Shown one piece after another: positions 54,327-64,000 of a stretch of 64,000 bases of DNA; positions within the stretch are counted from its first letter, which is position 1, and each line of letters begins with the position of its first letter. The stretch is taken from contig DVLL01000019.1 of NCBI GenBank assembly GCA_018715525.1, forward strand, positions 1-64,000. Reading direction: 5' to 3'. A program made the position numbers and the translations under genes. The stretch comes from Candidatus Faeciplasma pullistercoris. Lineage in GTDB: Bacteria > Bacillota > Clostridia > Oscillospirales > Ruminococcaceae. Under the pieces are notes generated by a model that saw only the letters and a list, made by a program, of their open reading frames with translations, had not been told where the DNA came from and searched no databases.

Positions 54327-54872
54327 TTACATATATGGCTTGAGACTGCTTACAACCATAGAATTTACGAACGCTATAACGTCATCCTTTTCATACCTCT
54401 GGTATCCCTCGACGACAGCCTGCGTCAAGCCGGTGGACAGGCAGGTAAAAAGCATTTCCAGCTCGCAGTCCTTAGCTTTCTTCAGGTATTTTTTCCAGTT
54501 TTCTATGCTGATGTCGTGAGCCAAGGAAATCATCTTCTTTATGAGCGAATAATTAGTGTTGCCGAATACCAGTACCTTGCAAAGCTCTATATTGTTGTCT
54601 ATCATGTCGTAAATGGCAAGCACCATTTTCCTTACGTCCAGTCCCTCGATATAAGACAGCGACGTCTCATATTCCTTCATAAACTCATTTTCGATTTTCT
54701 CGAGCAGATCAAAACAATCGGTGTAGTGCGAATAAAAGGTTGCCCTGTTTATTTGAGCAATATCGCATACCTCCTTAACTGTAATACGGTTTATCGGCTT
54801 TTTTTCAAGCAGCCCGAGAAGGGTGTTTTTAAGCACCTGCTTAGTGTACCTGACTCTTGCGTCTGTTTTCAT
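54327..54872 (-). CDS. TetR/AcrR-family regulator
   Basis: The 181-residue regulator starts at ATG 54872 (MKTDARVRYTKQ), behind GAGGTGAG. The N-terminal HTH (about 8-55) reads INRITVKEVCDIAQINRATFYSHY, a typical TetR helix-turn-helix. The C-terminal part (about 70-180) is all helical, like TetR_C ligand domains. It is divergent from the SDR gene across overlapping promoters and a 24-bp palindrome, so it most likely represses itself and that gene. The ligand is unknown. Confidence 0.9.
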   Translation of the reverse strand: MKTDARVRYTKQVLKNTLLGLLEKKPINRITVKEVCDIAQINRATFYSHYTDCFDLLEKIENEFMKEYETSLSYIEGLDVRKMVLAIYDMIDNNIELCKVLVFGNTNYSLIKKMISLAHDISIENWKKYLKKAKDCELEMLFTCLSTGLTQAVVEGYQRYEKDDVIAFVNSMVVSSLKPYM

Positions 54873-54958
54873 TTTCTCACCTCGATGAAAGTTTTGTGAA
54901 ATAATCAACGCATCTGCTGCCCGTGACGGATATCTTTCATCTCACAAAAAGCTGACGG

Positions 54959-54987
54959 TTGGATTTCCTATACAAGTGTATTATAAT
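54959..54987 (+). promoter_or_regulatory. Promoter of the SDR gene
   Basis: TTGGAT at 54959-54964, 17-base spacer, TATAAT at 54982-54987, overlapping the divergent tetR -10 box. Confidence 0.75.
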
Positions 54988-54995
54988 ATAATTGT
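54972..54995. promoter_or_regulatory. Probable TetR operator
   Basis: An imperfect 24-bp palindrome (20 of 24 positions symmetric; ends ACAA and TTGT) covers both -10 boxes of the divergent promoters. Binding of a TetR dimer here would silence both genes. Confidence 0.55.
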
Positions 54996-55008
54996 GAAAG
55001 AAAATCAA
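54980..55008 (-). promoter_or_regulatory. Promoter of the TetR-type gene
   Basis: TTGATT (55008-55003), 17-base spacer, TATAAT (54985-54980). Its -10 box shares bases with that of the SDR gene on the other strand. Confidence 0.7.
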
Positions 55009-55058
55009 CATATGTGTAATTATTTAATCTGATAAACTTAAAAAAGGAGGCAGATTAT

Positions 55059-56066
55059 ATGTATTCGGAGTATTATCTCACGGGCGCTACCGGCTTTTTA
55101 GGAAGCCATGTGCTTGATAAGCTTCTCAAGAGCGGTGCCAAGGTCAACGCGCTGGTTTTGCCCAACGACAAGAACCTTTCGCTGCTTCCAAAGGGAGTAA
55201 CCATCACCTACGGCGATGTGACAAACTTAAAATCACTTGAGGACTGGACAGCAAACATTACCCATCCCTGCTGCCTGATACACTGCGCGGGAATAATCTA
55301 TATCGAAAGCGCTCCTAACAAAAAGCTGACTGATGTCAATGTCGGAGGAACAGCAAACATAATCAAGCTTTGCAGGGAGCGGGGCATTGACAAGCTGGTA
55401 TATGCCAGCTCTGTTCACGCGATACCAGAGCTTCCGAACGGAAAAATTATGAGCGAGATATCCGAGTTCTCTCCCGAAAAGGTTTCAGGCTGGTATGCAA
55501 AGAGCAAGGCTAAAGCGACAGCCCTGGTGCTCGACGCGGCGAAAAAGGGTCTTAACGCCTCAGTTATCCACCCGTCAGGCATAATCGGGCCGGGCGACAT
55601 TGCCATGGGCAGCACGACAAGTATGCTTATCTCCTACTGCGAGGGAAAGCTTCCCGTTTCGGTTAAGGGCGGCTATGATTTTGTTGATGTAAGAGATGTT
55701 GCAGACGGGGTGATAGCCTGCTGCGAAAAGGGAGAGAGAGGACAGTGCTACATTCTCTCCGGCGAATATATCTCGGTTGACAACCTGCTTAATACCGCGA
55801 GCAAAATAACGGGAAGAAAGAGACCGCTGTTTACGGTTCCTCTCAAGCTTGCGTCAATGGTTGCAAAATTGGTGGAGAAAATCAGCCTGAAAATGGGCAA
55901 GAAGCCGTATTTCACCCCGTACGCTGTGATGGTATTGGGCACAAACGCGAAATTTTCACACAAAAAAGCGACAGAAAAATTAGGCTACTCGCCCCGCCGC
56001 ATTTCCGAAACGCTCCGTGACACAATCGAATGGATAAAAAGAACATACCTTCCGAAAACGGCATAA
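55059..56066 (+). CDS. Extended SDR, NAD-dependent epimerase/dehydratase family
   Basis: The 335-residue cytosolic oxidoreductase has the Rossmann motif TGATGFLGSHV at the start, the catalytic Ser in YASSVHAIP, and YxxxK as YAKSKAKA near residue 146. The C-terminal half (SGEYISVDNLL, then KRPLFTVPLKLA) resembles dihydroflavonol-4-reductase- or sterol dehydrogenase-like extended SDRs. AAAAGGAGG precedes the ATG. The gene is alone under TetR control; a role in detoxifying or reducing a small carbonyl compound sensed by TetR is possible but unproven. Confidence 0.88.
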   Translation: MYSEYYLTGATGFLGSHVLDKLLKSGAKVNALVLPNDKNLSLLPKGVTITYGDVTNLKSLEDWTANITHPCCLIHCAGIIYIESAPNKKLTDVNVGGTANIIKLCRERGIDKLVYASSVHAIPELPNGKIMSEISEFSPEKVSGWYAKSKAKATALVLDAAKKGLNASVIHPSGIIGPGDIAMGSTTSMLISYCEGKLPVSVKGGYDFVDVRDVADGVIACCEKGERGQCYILSGEYISVDNLLNTASKITGRKRPLFTVPLKLASMVAKLVEKISLKMGKKPYFTPYAVMVLGTNAKFSHKKATEKLGYSPRRISETLRDTIEWIKRTYLPKTA

Positions 56067-56106
56067 AATATTCCCCGCGAATTAAACGCGGGGAATATTT
56101 TATTTT
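56065..56106 (+). terminator. Terminator of the SDR gene
   Basis: A perfect 15-bp stem (56065-56079 with 56087-56101, core CCCCGCG/CGCGGGG) with a seven-base loop and trailing TATTTT. Confidence 0.88.
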
Positions 56107-56160
56107 GAGAACATATCAATGAATTTTAAATCACAGTCACCGTCGGTCAAAAAGTTATTA

Positions 56161-56189
56161 TTGCGAAAATCTCCATGCTATGATATACT
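56161..56189 (+). promoter_or_regulatory. Promoter of the GH5 gene
   Basis: TTGCGA at 56161-56166, 17-base spacer, TATACT at 56184-56189. Confidence 0.65.
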
Positions 56190-56221
56190 TAATGCAAAAA
56201 TACGAATATAGGAGAGCTACT

Positions 56222-57436
56222 ATGAAATTATCCGAAATATGTTCGCTTTTATTGTCTCTGACATTGTCAACAGCTATGATCTGCTCCTGTTCTGGCAGTC
56301 CGAGCACGGCAAACGAGACTGGGGATTCGCAGGATGATGACACCTCCGATAACGAGCAGGTTGCCGACATGTCAGCCATGGAAATAGCCAAGGACATGGG
56401 GATAGGGATCAACCTCGGCAACACATTTGACGCCTATTACGGCGACGAGACGAGGATTTACAGCGGTGCGCAGATAATAGGAGACAACAGCCCTACAAAC
56501 TACGAGACCTGCTGGGGCTCACCAGAAACCACAAAGGATATTATAGACGGCTTCAAGGAAGCGGGCTTCAACACGGTCAGAGTCCCCGTCTACTGGGGAA
56601 ATATGATGGAGGAGGACGGAAGCTATACCATAAATCCGGACTACATTTCAAGAGTCTCTGAGGTAGTTGACTGGATTCTTGAGGACGAAATGTACTGCGT
56701 CATCAACATTCACCACTACGACGGAGTGCTGATAACAAACCATCCGCAGGACGAGGTAGTGAGCGCCATTGAAACACTGTGGACTCAGATAGCGGAGTAT
56801 TTTAAGGACTACCCTGATAAGCTCATATTTGAAGGCTTTAACGAGCAGCTTGGCTCAACTCAAAAGGACAGTGACACAGTGTACACCGAGGACATGCTCT
56901 ACGAATATGTCAACGAGATGAACCAAACCTTTGTTGACGCCGTCAGAAATACCGGCGGCAACAACTCAGACAGAATGCTCATCATTTCCGGCTACAACAC
57001 AAACATCGACAAAACTACATATTTCAAGTTTAAGCTGCCGGAAGACTCTGCCGACGACAAGCTGATGGTATCAGTCCACTATGTCGACAACATGATGTAC
57101 TGGACGAACCAGCTCGGAACCGAGGCGTGGTATAACTACAGCGTAAGCCAGTGCGAGCTACTTAAAAACGCCTTCTCGGACAAGGGCATTCCGGTATTTA
57201 TCGGCGAGTGCACCTCAGTCAAGTCGTATAACGACCCGGGCAGGATACCCGACGGAGCCGAGTATTCCGACCCGCTTGAGATATTTAAAACCGAGCTTGA
57301 AATAATAACCGATTACGGATTTGTCCCTGTGATATGGGACACCGCAAACGACTGGTATAACCGCTCGGAGCTTAGGTTCAACAACGCCGAGGACGGCGAG
57401 GCGGTGCTTGAGATAGCGGAAAAGATTTCAAAGTGA
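56222..57436 (+). CDS. GH5 endoglucanase-like lipoprotein
   Basis: The 404-residue secreted enzyme likely cleaves beta-1,4-glucan or mannan. Start ATG 56222 follows TAGGAGAG; an upstream in-frame ATG lies at the -10 box. A signal peptide ends in ICSC with lipidated Cys near residue 23, followed by an acidic, Ser/Thr-rich linker to about residue 55. The GH5 barrel shows GINLGNTFDA, FNTVRVPVYWG, INIHHYDG, acid/base E208 in FEGFNEQ, HYV near 275 and nucleophile E329 in FIGECTS. It lacks a dockerin and carbohydrate-binding module, so it would act at the cell surface. Confidence 0.93.
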   Translation: MKLSEICSLLLSLTLSTAMICSCSGSPSTANETGDSQDDDTSDNEQVADMSAMEIAKDMGIGINLGNTFDAYYGDETRIYSGAQIIGDNSPTNYETCWGSPETTKDIIDGFKEAGFNTVRVPVYWGNMMEEDGSYTINPDYISRVSEVVDWILEDEMYCVINIHHYDGVLITNHPQDEVVSAIETLWTQIAEYFKDYPDKLIFEGFNEQLGSTQKDSDTVYTEDMLYEYVNEMNQTFVDAVRNTGGNNSDRMLIISGYNTNIDKTTYFKFKLPEDSADDKLMVSVHYVDNMMYWTNQLGTEAWYNYSVSQCELLKNAFSDKGIPVFIGECTSVKSYNDPGRIPDGAEYSDPLEIFKTELEIITDYGFVPVIWDTANDWYNRSELRFNNAEDGEAVLEIAEKISK

Positions 57437-57459
57437 CACTACTGTAGGCATAAAGGCAT

Positions 57460-57504
57460 AAAAATCAGGAGCACGGTCAAGCTGCCATGCTCCTGTTCTT
57501 TTTT
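57460..57504. terminator. Bidirectional terminator between GH5 and GGGtGRT genes
   Basis: CAGGAGCA (57466-57473) pairs with TGCTCCTG (57488-57495); T-runs on both sides. Confidence 0.85.
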
Positions 57505-57531
57505 ATCAAAACACGCGAGAGCTAATCAAAA

Positions 57532-58533
57532 TCAGTTCTTTGCGGCTTCTTCAACAGCAACCGCGCAGGCAACAGTAGCGCCTACCATCGGGTTGTTGCC
57601 CATGCCGATAAGTCCCATCATCTCAACGTGAGCGGGAACGGAGGAAGAACCTGCGAACTGAGCGTCAGAGTGCATTCTTCCCATGGTGTCGGTCATGCCG
57701 TAGCTGGAAGGACCTGCTGCCATGTTGTCGGGGTGGAGAGTTCTTCCCGTTCCTCCGCCGGAGGCAACAGAGAAGTACTTGACGCCGTTCTCAACGCACC
57801 ACTTCTTGTAGGTTCCTGCAACAGGGTGCTGGAATCTGGTGGGGTTAGTGGAGTTGCCGGTGATAGACACGCCGACATGCTCGAGCTTCATTATCGCAAC
57901 GCCCTCGGGAACATTGTCAGCGCCGTAGCACTTTACGTCAGCTCTCGGACCGTTGGAGTAAGCCTTGGTATAAACCACCTTGACATCCTCGGTGAAGGGA
58001 TCGAACTCGGTCTCAACATATGTGAAGCCGTTTATTCTTGAAATGATGAACGCAGCGTCCTTGCCGAGTCCGTTGAGGATAACTCTCAGGGGCTTAACTC
58101 TTACCTTGTTGGCGTTGAGAGCGATCTTGATAGCTCCCTCGGCAGCAGCAAAGGACTCGTGTCCTGCGAGGAAGCAGAAGCACTCGGTCTCCTCGGAAAG
58201 GAGCATCTTGCCGAGGTTTCCGTGTCCGAGACCGACCTTGCGGTTCTCGGCAACAGAGCCGGGAATGCAGAATGCCTGAAGTCCGATACCGATAGCGGCA
58301 GCGGCGTCGGCAGCCTTGGTGCAGCCCTTCTTGATAGCGATAGCGCAGCCTACGGTGTAAGCCCATACAGCGTTCTCAAAGCAGATAGGCTGGGTCTCTC
58401 TTACGATTTTGTCGCAGTCGATTCCCTTAGCAAGGGTTATCTCCTTGCACTCTTCAACAGAGGAAATGCCGTATTCGGCGAGAACGGAATTGATTTTGTC
58501 AATTCTTCTTTCATAATTTTCAAACAAAGCCAT
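57532..58533 (-). CDS. GGGtGRT protein
   Basis: The 333-residue protein belongs to the GGGtGRT family, named after the motif seen here as SGGGTGRTLHPDN. The start is ATG 58533 (MALFENYERRIDK), behind GGGAGGT. Other conserved segments are CFCFLAGHESFAAAEGAIK, SSYGMTDTMGRMHSD and GMGNNPMVGATVACAVA. The function is not known; the family is restricted mainly to anaerobic Clostridia and relatives and nearly always follows a NifU-like gene, as here with a 16-base gap, which links it to iron-sulfur or sulfur chemistry. No metal-binding cysteine set is obvious in it. Confidence 0.9.
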   Translation of the reverse strand: MALFENYERRIDKINSVLAEYGISSVEECKEITLAKGIDCDKIVRETQPICFENAVWAYTVGCAIAIKKGCTKAADAAAAIGIGLQAFCIPGSVAENRKVGLGHGNLGKMLLSEETECFCFLAGHESFAAAEGAIKIALNANKVRVKPLRVILNGLGKDAAFIISRINGFTYVETEFDPFTEDVKVVYTKAYSNGPRADVKCYGADNVPEGVAIMKLEHVGVSITGNSTNPTRFQHPVAGTYKKWCVENGVKYFSVASGGGTGRTLHPDNMAAGPSSYGMTDTMGRMHSDAQFAGSSSVPAHVEMMGLIGMGNNPMVGATVACAVAVEEAAKN

Positions 58534-58549
58534 GCTCTTAACCTCCCTA

Positions 58550-59242
58550 TTACTGCTTGCGAGGGTCAATGTACTTGACAGCGTCGTCGAACCTGCCGTA
58601 GTGACCCATTGACTTGTTGTATGCGGTTGTAGGATCGTCGCCCTTCTTGATGAAGTCGGTCATCTTGCCCAAAGATACGAACTCGTAGCCGATAACCTGA
58701 TCGTCCTCGTCAAGAGCCATTCTGGTGACATAGCCCTCAGCCATTTCAAGGTATCTTACGCCCTTGGCCTTGGTTCCGTACATAGTACCGACCTGGCTTC
58801 TTGTTCCCTTGCCGAGATCCTCAAGACCCGCGCCAATGGAAAGACCGTCCTCAGAGAAGGCGGACTGGCTTCTGCCGTAAGCGATCTGAAGGAACAGCTC
58901 ACGCATAGCGGTATTGATAGCGTCGCAAACGAGGTCGGTGTTAAGAGCCTCCAAAACGGTCTTGCCGGGAAGTATCTCAGCAGCCATAGCAGCGGAGTGG
59001 GTCATACCGGAGCAGCCGATGGTCTCAACCAAAGCCTCCTCAATGATGCCCTCCTTAATGTTCAGGGAAAGCTTGCAAGCTCCCTGCTGAGGCGCGCACC
59101 AGCCGATACCGTGGGTAAAGCCGCTGATGTCCTTGATTTCCTTGGACTGAACCCACTTGCCCTCCTCGGGGATCGGAGCAGGACCGTGCTTGGGGCCTTT
59201 AGCCACACAGCACATCTGTTCAACTTCGCGTGAATAATTCAT
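58550..59242 (-). CDS. NifU/IscU-like iron-sulfur scaffold protein
   Basis: The 230-residue protein starts at ATG 59242 (MNYSREVEQM), behind AAAGGAG. Its N-terminal half holds CCVAKGPKHGPAP and GWCAPQQGACKLS; the second half has ETIGCSGMTHSAAMAAEILPG and LVCDAINTAMRELF, comparable to scaffold cysteines in IscU/NifU-N proteins. It is longer than IscU (~125 residues). It precedes the GGGtGRT gene in a two-gene operon under its own promoter, suggesting that it builds or delivers a cluster for its partner. No cysteine desulfurase is adjacent. Confidence 0.88.
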   Translation of the reverse strand: MNYSREVEQMCCVAKGPKHGPAPIPEEGKWVQSKEIKDISGFTHGIGWCAPQQGACKLSLNIKEGIIEEALVETIGCSGMTHSAAMAAEILPGKTVLEALNTDLVCDAINTAMRELFLQIAYGRSQSAFSEDGLSIGAGLEDLGKGTRSQVGTMYGTKAKGVRYLEMAEGYVTRMALDEDDQVIGYEFVSLGKMTDFIKKGDDPTTAYNKSMGHYGRFDDAVKYIDPRKQ

Positions 59243-59282
59243 AAGATAAAATCTCCTTTCGATTATCTTGGAACACAGTGCT

Positions 59283-59311
59283 ATTATACAACAGCTTGTC
59301 CGTTTTGACAA
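59283..59311 (-). promoter_or_regulatory. Promoter of the NifU-like/GGGtGRT operon
   Basis: TTGTCA (59311-59306), 17-base spacer, TATAAT (59288-59283). Confidence 0.75.
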
Positions 59312-59314
59312 GCT
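59293..59314. promoter_or_regulatory. Inverted repeat over the -35 box of the NifU-like operon
   Basis: AGCTTGTC at 59293-59300 and GACAAGCT at 59307-59314 are perfect inverse complements around CGTTTT. The repeat covers the -35 box and most of the spacer, the position of a repressor operator. No regulator gene is adjacent. Confidence 0.55.
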
Positions 59315-59353
59315 ATTTTTAATAATCTTTTTCGGCTCTTTTCTTGCTCAAGA

Positions 59354-59385
59354 CAAAAAGGGCGGGAGCGTCTTCGTCCCCGCCC
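59354..59385 (-). terminator. Terminator of the unknown lipoprotein gene
   Basis: GGGCGGG and CCGCCC arms around a short loop; on the minus strand the stem is followed by TTTTTG. Confidence 0.8.
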
Positions 59386-59422
59386 GAACCGCCTCTAACT
59401 GACAGGCAGCTTGATATTGCGG

Positions 59423-60277
59423 TTATTCCTCCGCGCCGGATTTATCTTCCACGGCAGGAGCCTGCGCTTGCGGAAGCTCGTAATCTTCCGAAACATACGC
59501 CTCTATCTTGCCCTTCATCGCCGCCTTTGCCTCAAGGCTCATCGGCGCAGCGTTGTAATATGGCACTCTTGACTCAACATCGGCAGCGGTTATCCCGTTT
59601 GAAATGTAATCCGATATCGGATGAGAGTATATCCAATACAGTGAGTATAGGTTGTCGCCCTTTCTTATAGCGGTTTCGCTTGCAAAGTGCGCGGCTACGG
59701 CCTCGGTATCATCAGAAAGAATCAAATCTATCTCCTCGTCGGTAAAATCGTCCTCCCGTCCGTTTCTTAGACCCACCAATATTTCACGGACTGTTTCATC
59801 AGGCACATCAAAATACCTTATAAACGAATAAAGATTTGCCGCCTCATCGATGGCGGTGTAAACTCCGCCGGAGCTGCTTCTTTCGTAAAGCCAAGGCTCA
59901 AGAACTTCGCTTCCTCCGATAAGATGCACAAACTTCATGTCTATATAATTCAGCTTGCCATTTACTGTGGAATATATTATATGATTTTGATCGCCGTCAT
60001 TTGTATTGCTAGGCATAACGTCAAAATCTGCCGGTTCGATGTCCTCCCACTGAACCTTATCAGGCTTTGGCTCCTCTTCAGGCATAGGATAATCGATAAC
60101 TGTCTCTATTTCTTCCTCGGAAATGTCCTTGATGATTTCTTCGGTCACCGACGCGCCGTCAGTCTGAGGCTTATCATCGCCGCCAGGAACCGTATGCGCG
60201 TTCGCGCAGCCGTACAAAAGCGCAGCCGCCATAGCCGCCAAAAGCGACAGCTTGAATATCTTTGCCGATTCAGTCAT
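59423..60277 (-). CDS. Lipoprotein of unknown function
   Basis: The 284-residue protein starts at ATG 60277 behind GGAGGCGG. Its signal ends in LYGC with lipidated C24; an acidic linker (to about residue 85, many Glu/Asp/Pro) precedes a mostly helical and strand domain with NHIIYSTVNGKLNYIDMKFV and SHPISDYISNGIT. I do not recognise the domain. Several Glu/Asp clusters could bind metals, but no catalytic motif is evident. It is divergent from the small NPPTG surface protein and has its own promoter and terminator. Confidence 0.8.
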   Translation of the reverse strand: MTESAKIFKLSLLAAMAAALLYGCANAHTVPGGDDKPQTDGASVTEEIIKDISEEEIETVIDYPMPEEEPKPDKVQWEDIEPADFDVMPSNTNDGDQNHIIYSTVNGKLNYIDMKFVHLIGGSEVLEPWLYERSSSGGVYTAIDEAANLYSFIRYFDVPDETVREILVGLRNGREDDFTDEEIDLILSDDTEAVAAHFASETAIRKGDNLYSLYWIYSHPISDYISNGITAADVESRVPYYNAAPMSLEAKAAMKGKIEAYVSEDYELPQAQAPAVEDKSGAEE

Positions 60278-60345
60278 TTTACCGCCTCCATTTGAAGCAA
60301 AAGCCATGTTTCAAAATCCAATAAAAATGCTGCCTCTGTATTTTT

Positions 60346-60374
60346 ATGATAGCATATTCTATACTCATTTTCAA
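60346..60374 (-). promoter_or_regulatory. Promoter of the unknown lipoprotein gene
   Basis: TTGAAA (60374-60369), 17-base spacer, TATCAT (60351-60346). Confidence 0.7.
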
Positions 60375-60527
60375 TACTTTTCCTTATACGAGTGAAAAAA
60401 AATATACTGCTGCAATATTTCAGCAATTTAAATTGTTTTTATAGTAGAAGCAGGCGAGATGTAGGTCCGCCGCTATTGCGCTATAGGCTTTACGCATTGT
60501 CTGAAAGCAATAACAAGGAGGAAAAGC

Positions 60528-61121
60528 ATGAAAAATATCAATAAAATAAGACGCCTTATTTCACTTCTGACGGCGATAGCTCTCATCGCCGTTATGGCTG
60601 TAACCGGAACGGCAGCCGGAGAGGATGAGCTTACAACGCTTTCCGGAGTATATGTAGTGAGTGTACAGTATGTCGAGTCTACGCAGAGATACTCATTCTC
60701 CTGTGCTGCCGAGCTGCGGGGCTACCCGGGCGGCTTCTCGCCGTTTACCTTCAGCGTCACCGCCGACATGATAACAAATTCAGACGGTACGCCCGCCTCA
60801 CACGAGGATATAATGGCGTTCAAAACTCTTTCCATAGTCTCTCCTTTGATAATGCAGGAAACCTATCCCATGGGGCTTGTCGGCGTTGAGAGCGTGTCAG
60901 GAAGCGCGGACACCGCATTATCCGACGAGGAGATAGCGGAGTGCGAGCAGCTTTACGAGGGATTTCTCATAGATGAGCCAACCCTCGATGATTCAGGCGA
61001 AGACGCCGGATCTAAAGAGCCGCAGTCCGAAAATCCCCCGACAGGCGTTATGCTCGGGATCGGCTCCTGTGCTTTATCTGCCGTAGCGGTTGCTATGCTG
61101 ACTCGCAGAAAGAGACGCTGA
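60528..61121 (+). CDS. Small exported protein with NPPTG sorting-like tail
   Basis: The 197-residue protein has an N-terminal basic segment and signal peptide (about 1-32, ending near GTAAGED), a beta-rich middle of unknown fold (YSFSCAAELRGYPGG ... SPFTFSVTADM) and an acidic linker. It ends with NPPTG, a hydrophobic helix and RRKRR: the order of a sortase cell-wall sorting signal, with NPxTG in place of LPxTG. A sortase gene is not in the window. AAGGAGGAAAAGC precedes the ATG. The protein may be wall-anchored; the ligand is unknown. Confidence 0.8.
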   Translation: MKNINKIRRLISLLTAIALIAVMAVTGTAAGEDELTTLSGVYVVSVQYVESTQRYSFSCAAELRGYPGGFSPFTFSVTADMITNSDGTPASHEDIMAFKTLSIVSPLIMQETYPMGLVGVESVSGSADTALSDEEIAECEQLYEGFLIDEPTLDDSGEDAGSKEPQSENPPTGVMLGIGSCALSAVAVAMLTRRKRR

Positions 61122-61183
61122 CGGAATATGCCTATCTTAACCAGTCGTAAGCGTATAGCTTAATATAATCACATTCTTCTGTT

Positions 61184-61228
61184 CCCGCCGCAGACTCGCA
61201 TCAGACCCGTCTGACGGCGGGTATTTCT
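61184..61228 (+). terminator. Terminator of the NPPTG protein gene
   Basis: CCCGCCG-CAGAC pairs with GTCTG-CGGCGGG, followed by TATTTCT. Confidence 0.75.
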
Positions 61229-61297
61229 GTAATTCGCCAGCATAATTTCTATACGATAAAATTAAATCACACTTTAGCCAAATATTCATATTTTCTC

Positions 61298-61326
61298 TTG
61301 ATATTTCATATTAAATCTGATATGTT
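61298..61326 (+). promoter_or_regulatory. Promoter of the beta-galactosidase gene
   Basis: TTGATA at 61298-61303, 17-base spacer, TATGTT at 61321-61326. Confidence 0.5.
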
Positions 61327-61360
61327 TTGATTGTATAAAATCTTCGAAAGGATGATTTGA

Positions 61361-64000
<2,640 letters not shown>

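Overview
The window looks like a low-GC-phylum (Bacillota) anaerobe of the class Clostridia, most likely a Ruminococcus/Oscillospirales-type gut fibre degrader with roughly 50% GC. This rests on the IspH-RpsA and cytidylate kinase-PlsC fusions, the NifU-like/GGGtGRT gene pair, the TepA-YlzJ-FtsK neighbourhood, AGGAGG-type ribosome sites throughout, and several lipoprotein or cytosolic glycosidases. The taxonomic placement is inference. There are no rRNA genes, CRISPR arrays, insertion sequences or prophage genes.

Layout. 1-1,540: a broken junction of a 3'-truncated Nudix gene and a 5'-truncated two-TM membrane gene. 1,550-9,770: a small helical protein, a CE1-type esterase lipoprotein, and a divergent hexuronate-catabolism locus (kdgK and a KdgA-VOC fusion leftward; uxuA-uxuB rightward) followed by a CapA-like lipoprotein and an alkyltransferase-like protein. 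9,880-26,820: a long leftward housekeeping block (TepA, YlzJ, UppP, FtsK, YgiQ, MBL hydrolase, DUF3006, RpiR regulator, HI0933 flavoprotein, Cmk-PlsC, IspH-RpsA, then PBP1A and an RlmL-like methyltransferase). 26,900-31,240: aconitase, RsmF-like methyltransferase and NADP-isocitrate dehydrogenase. 31,300-34,000: YitT protein, a zinc-ribbon acyltransferase and two tRNA-Gln genes. 34,260-35,900: a FucI/AraA-like isomerase on a near-consensus promoter.

35,976-45,390 is the most interesting region: one leftward transcription unit carrying every step from DAHP synthesis to chorismate plus prephenate dehydrogenase and prephenate dehydratase (aroF-tyrA-aroB-aroA-aroC-pheA-aroEK-aroQ, then degV). Its 5' leader holds a complete classical attenuator: a consensus promoter, a ribosome site, a 21-codon leader peptide with five Tyr and four Phe and no Trp, and three mutually exclusive RNA helices ending in an intrinsic terminator just before aroF. 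Ribosome-mediated attenuation on Tyr/Phe codons is unexpected in Bacillota, which usually control such genes by T-boxes; no T-box motif is visible here.

45,490-64,000 is mostly carbohydrate and accessory metabolism: GH43-like and GH31 enzymes, a 1,425-residue 2-hydroxyacyl-CoA dehydratase activase/dehydratase fusion, a TetR regulator divergent from an extended SDR over overlapping promoters and a palindrome, a GH5 lipoprotein, the NifU-like/GGGtGRT operon with a perfect inverted repeat over its -35 box, an unknown lipoprotein, a small surface protein with an NPPTG sorting-like tail, and a GH2 beta-galactosidase that runs off the window. The glycosidases, esterase and hexuronate genes together suggest use of glucuronic-acid-decorated hemicellulose; that connection is inferred from gene content only.
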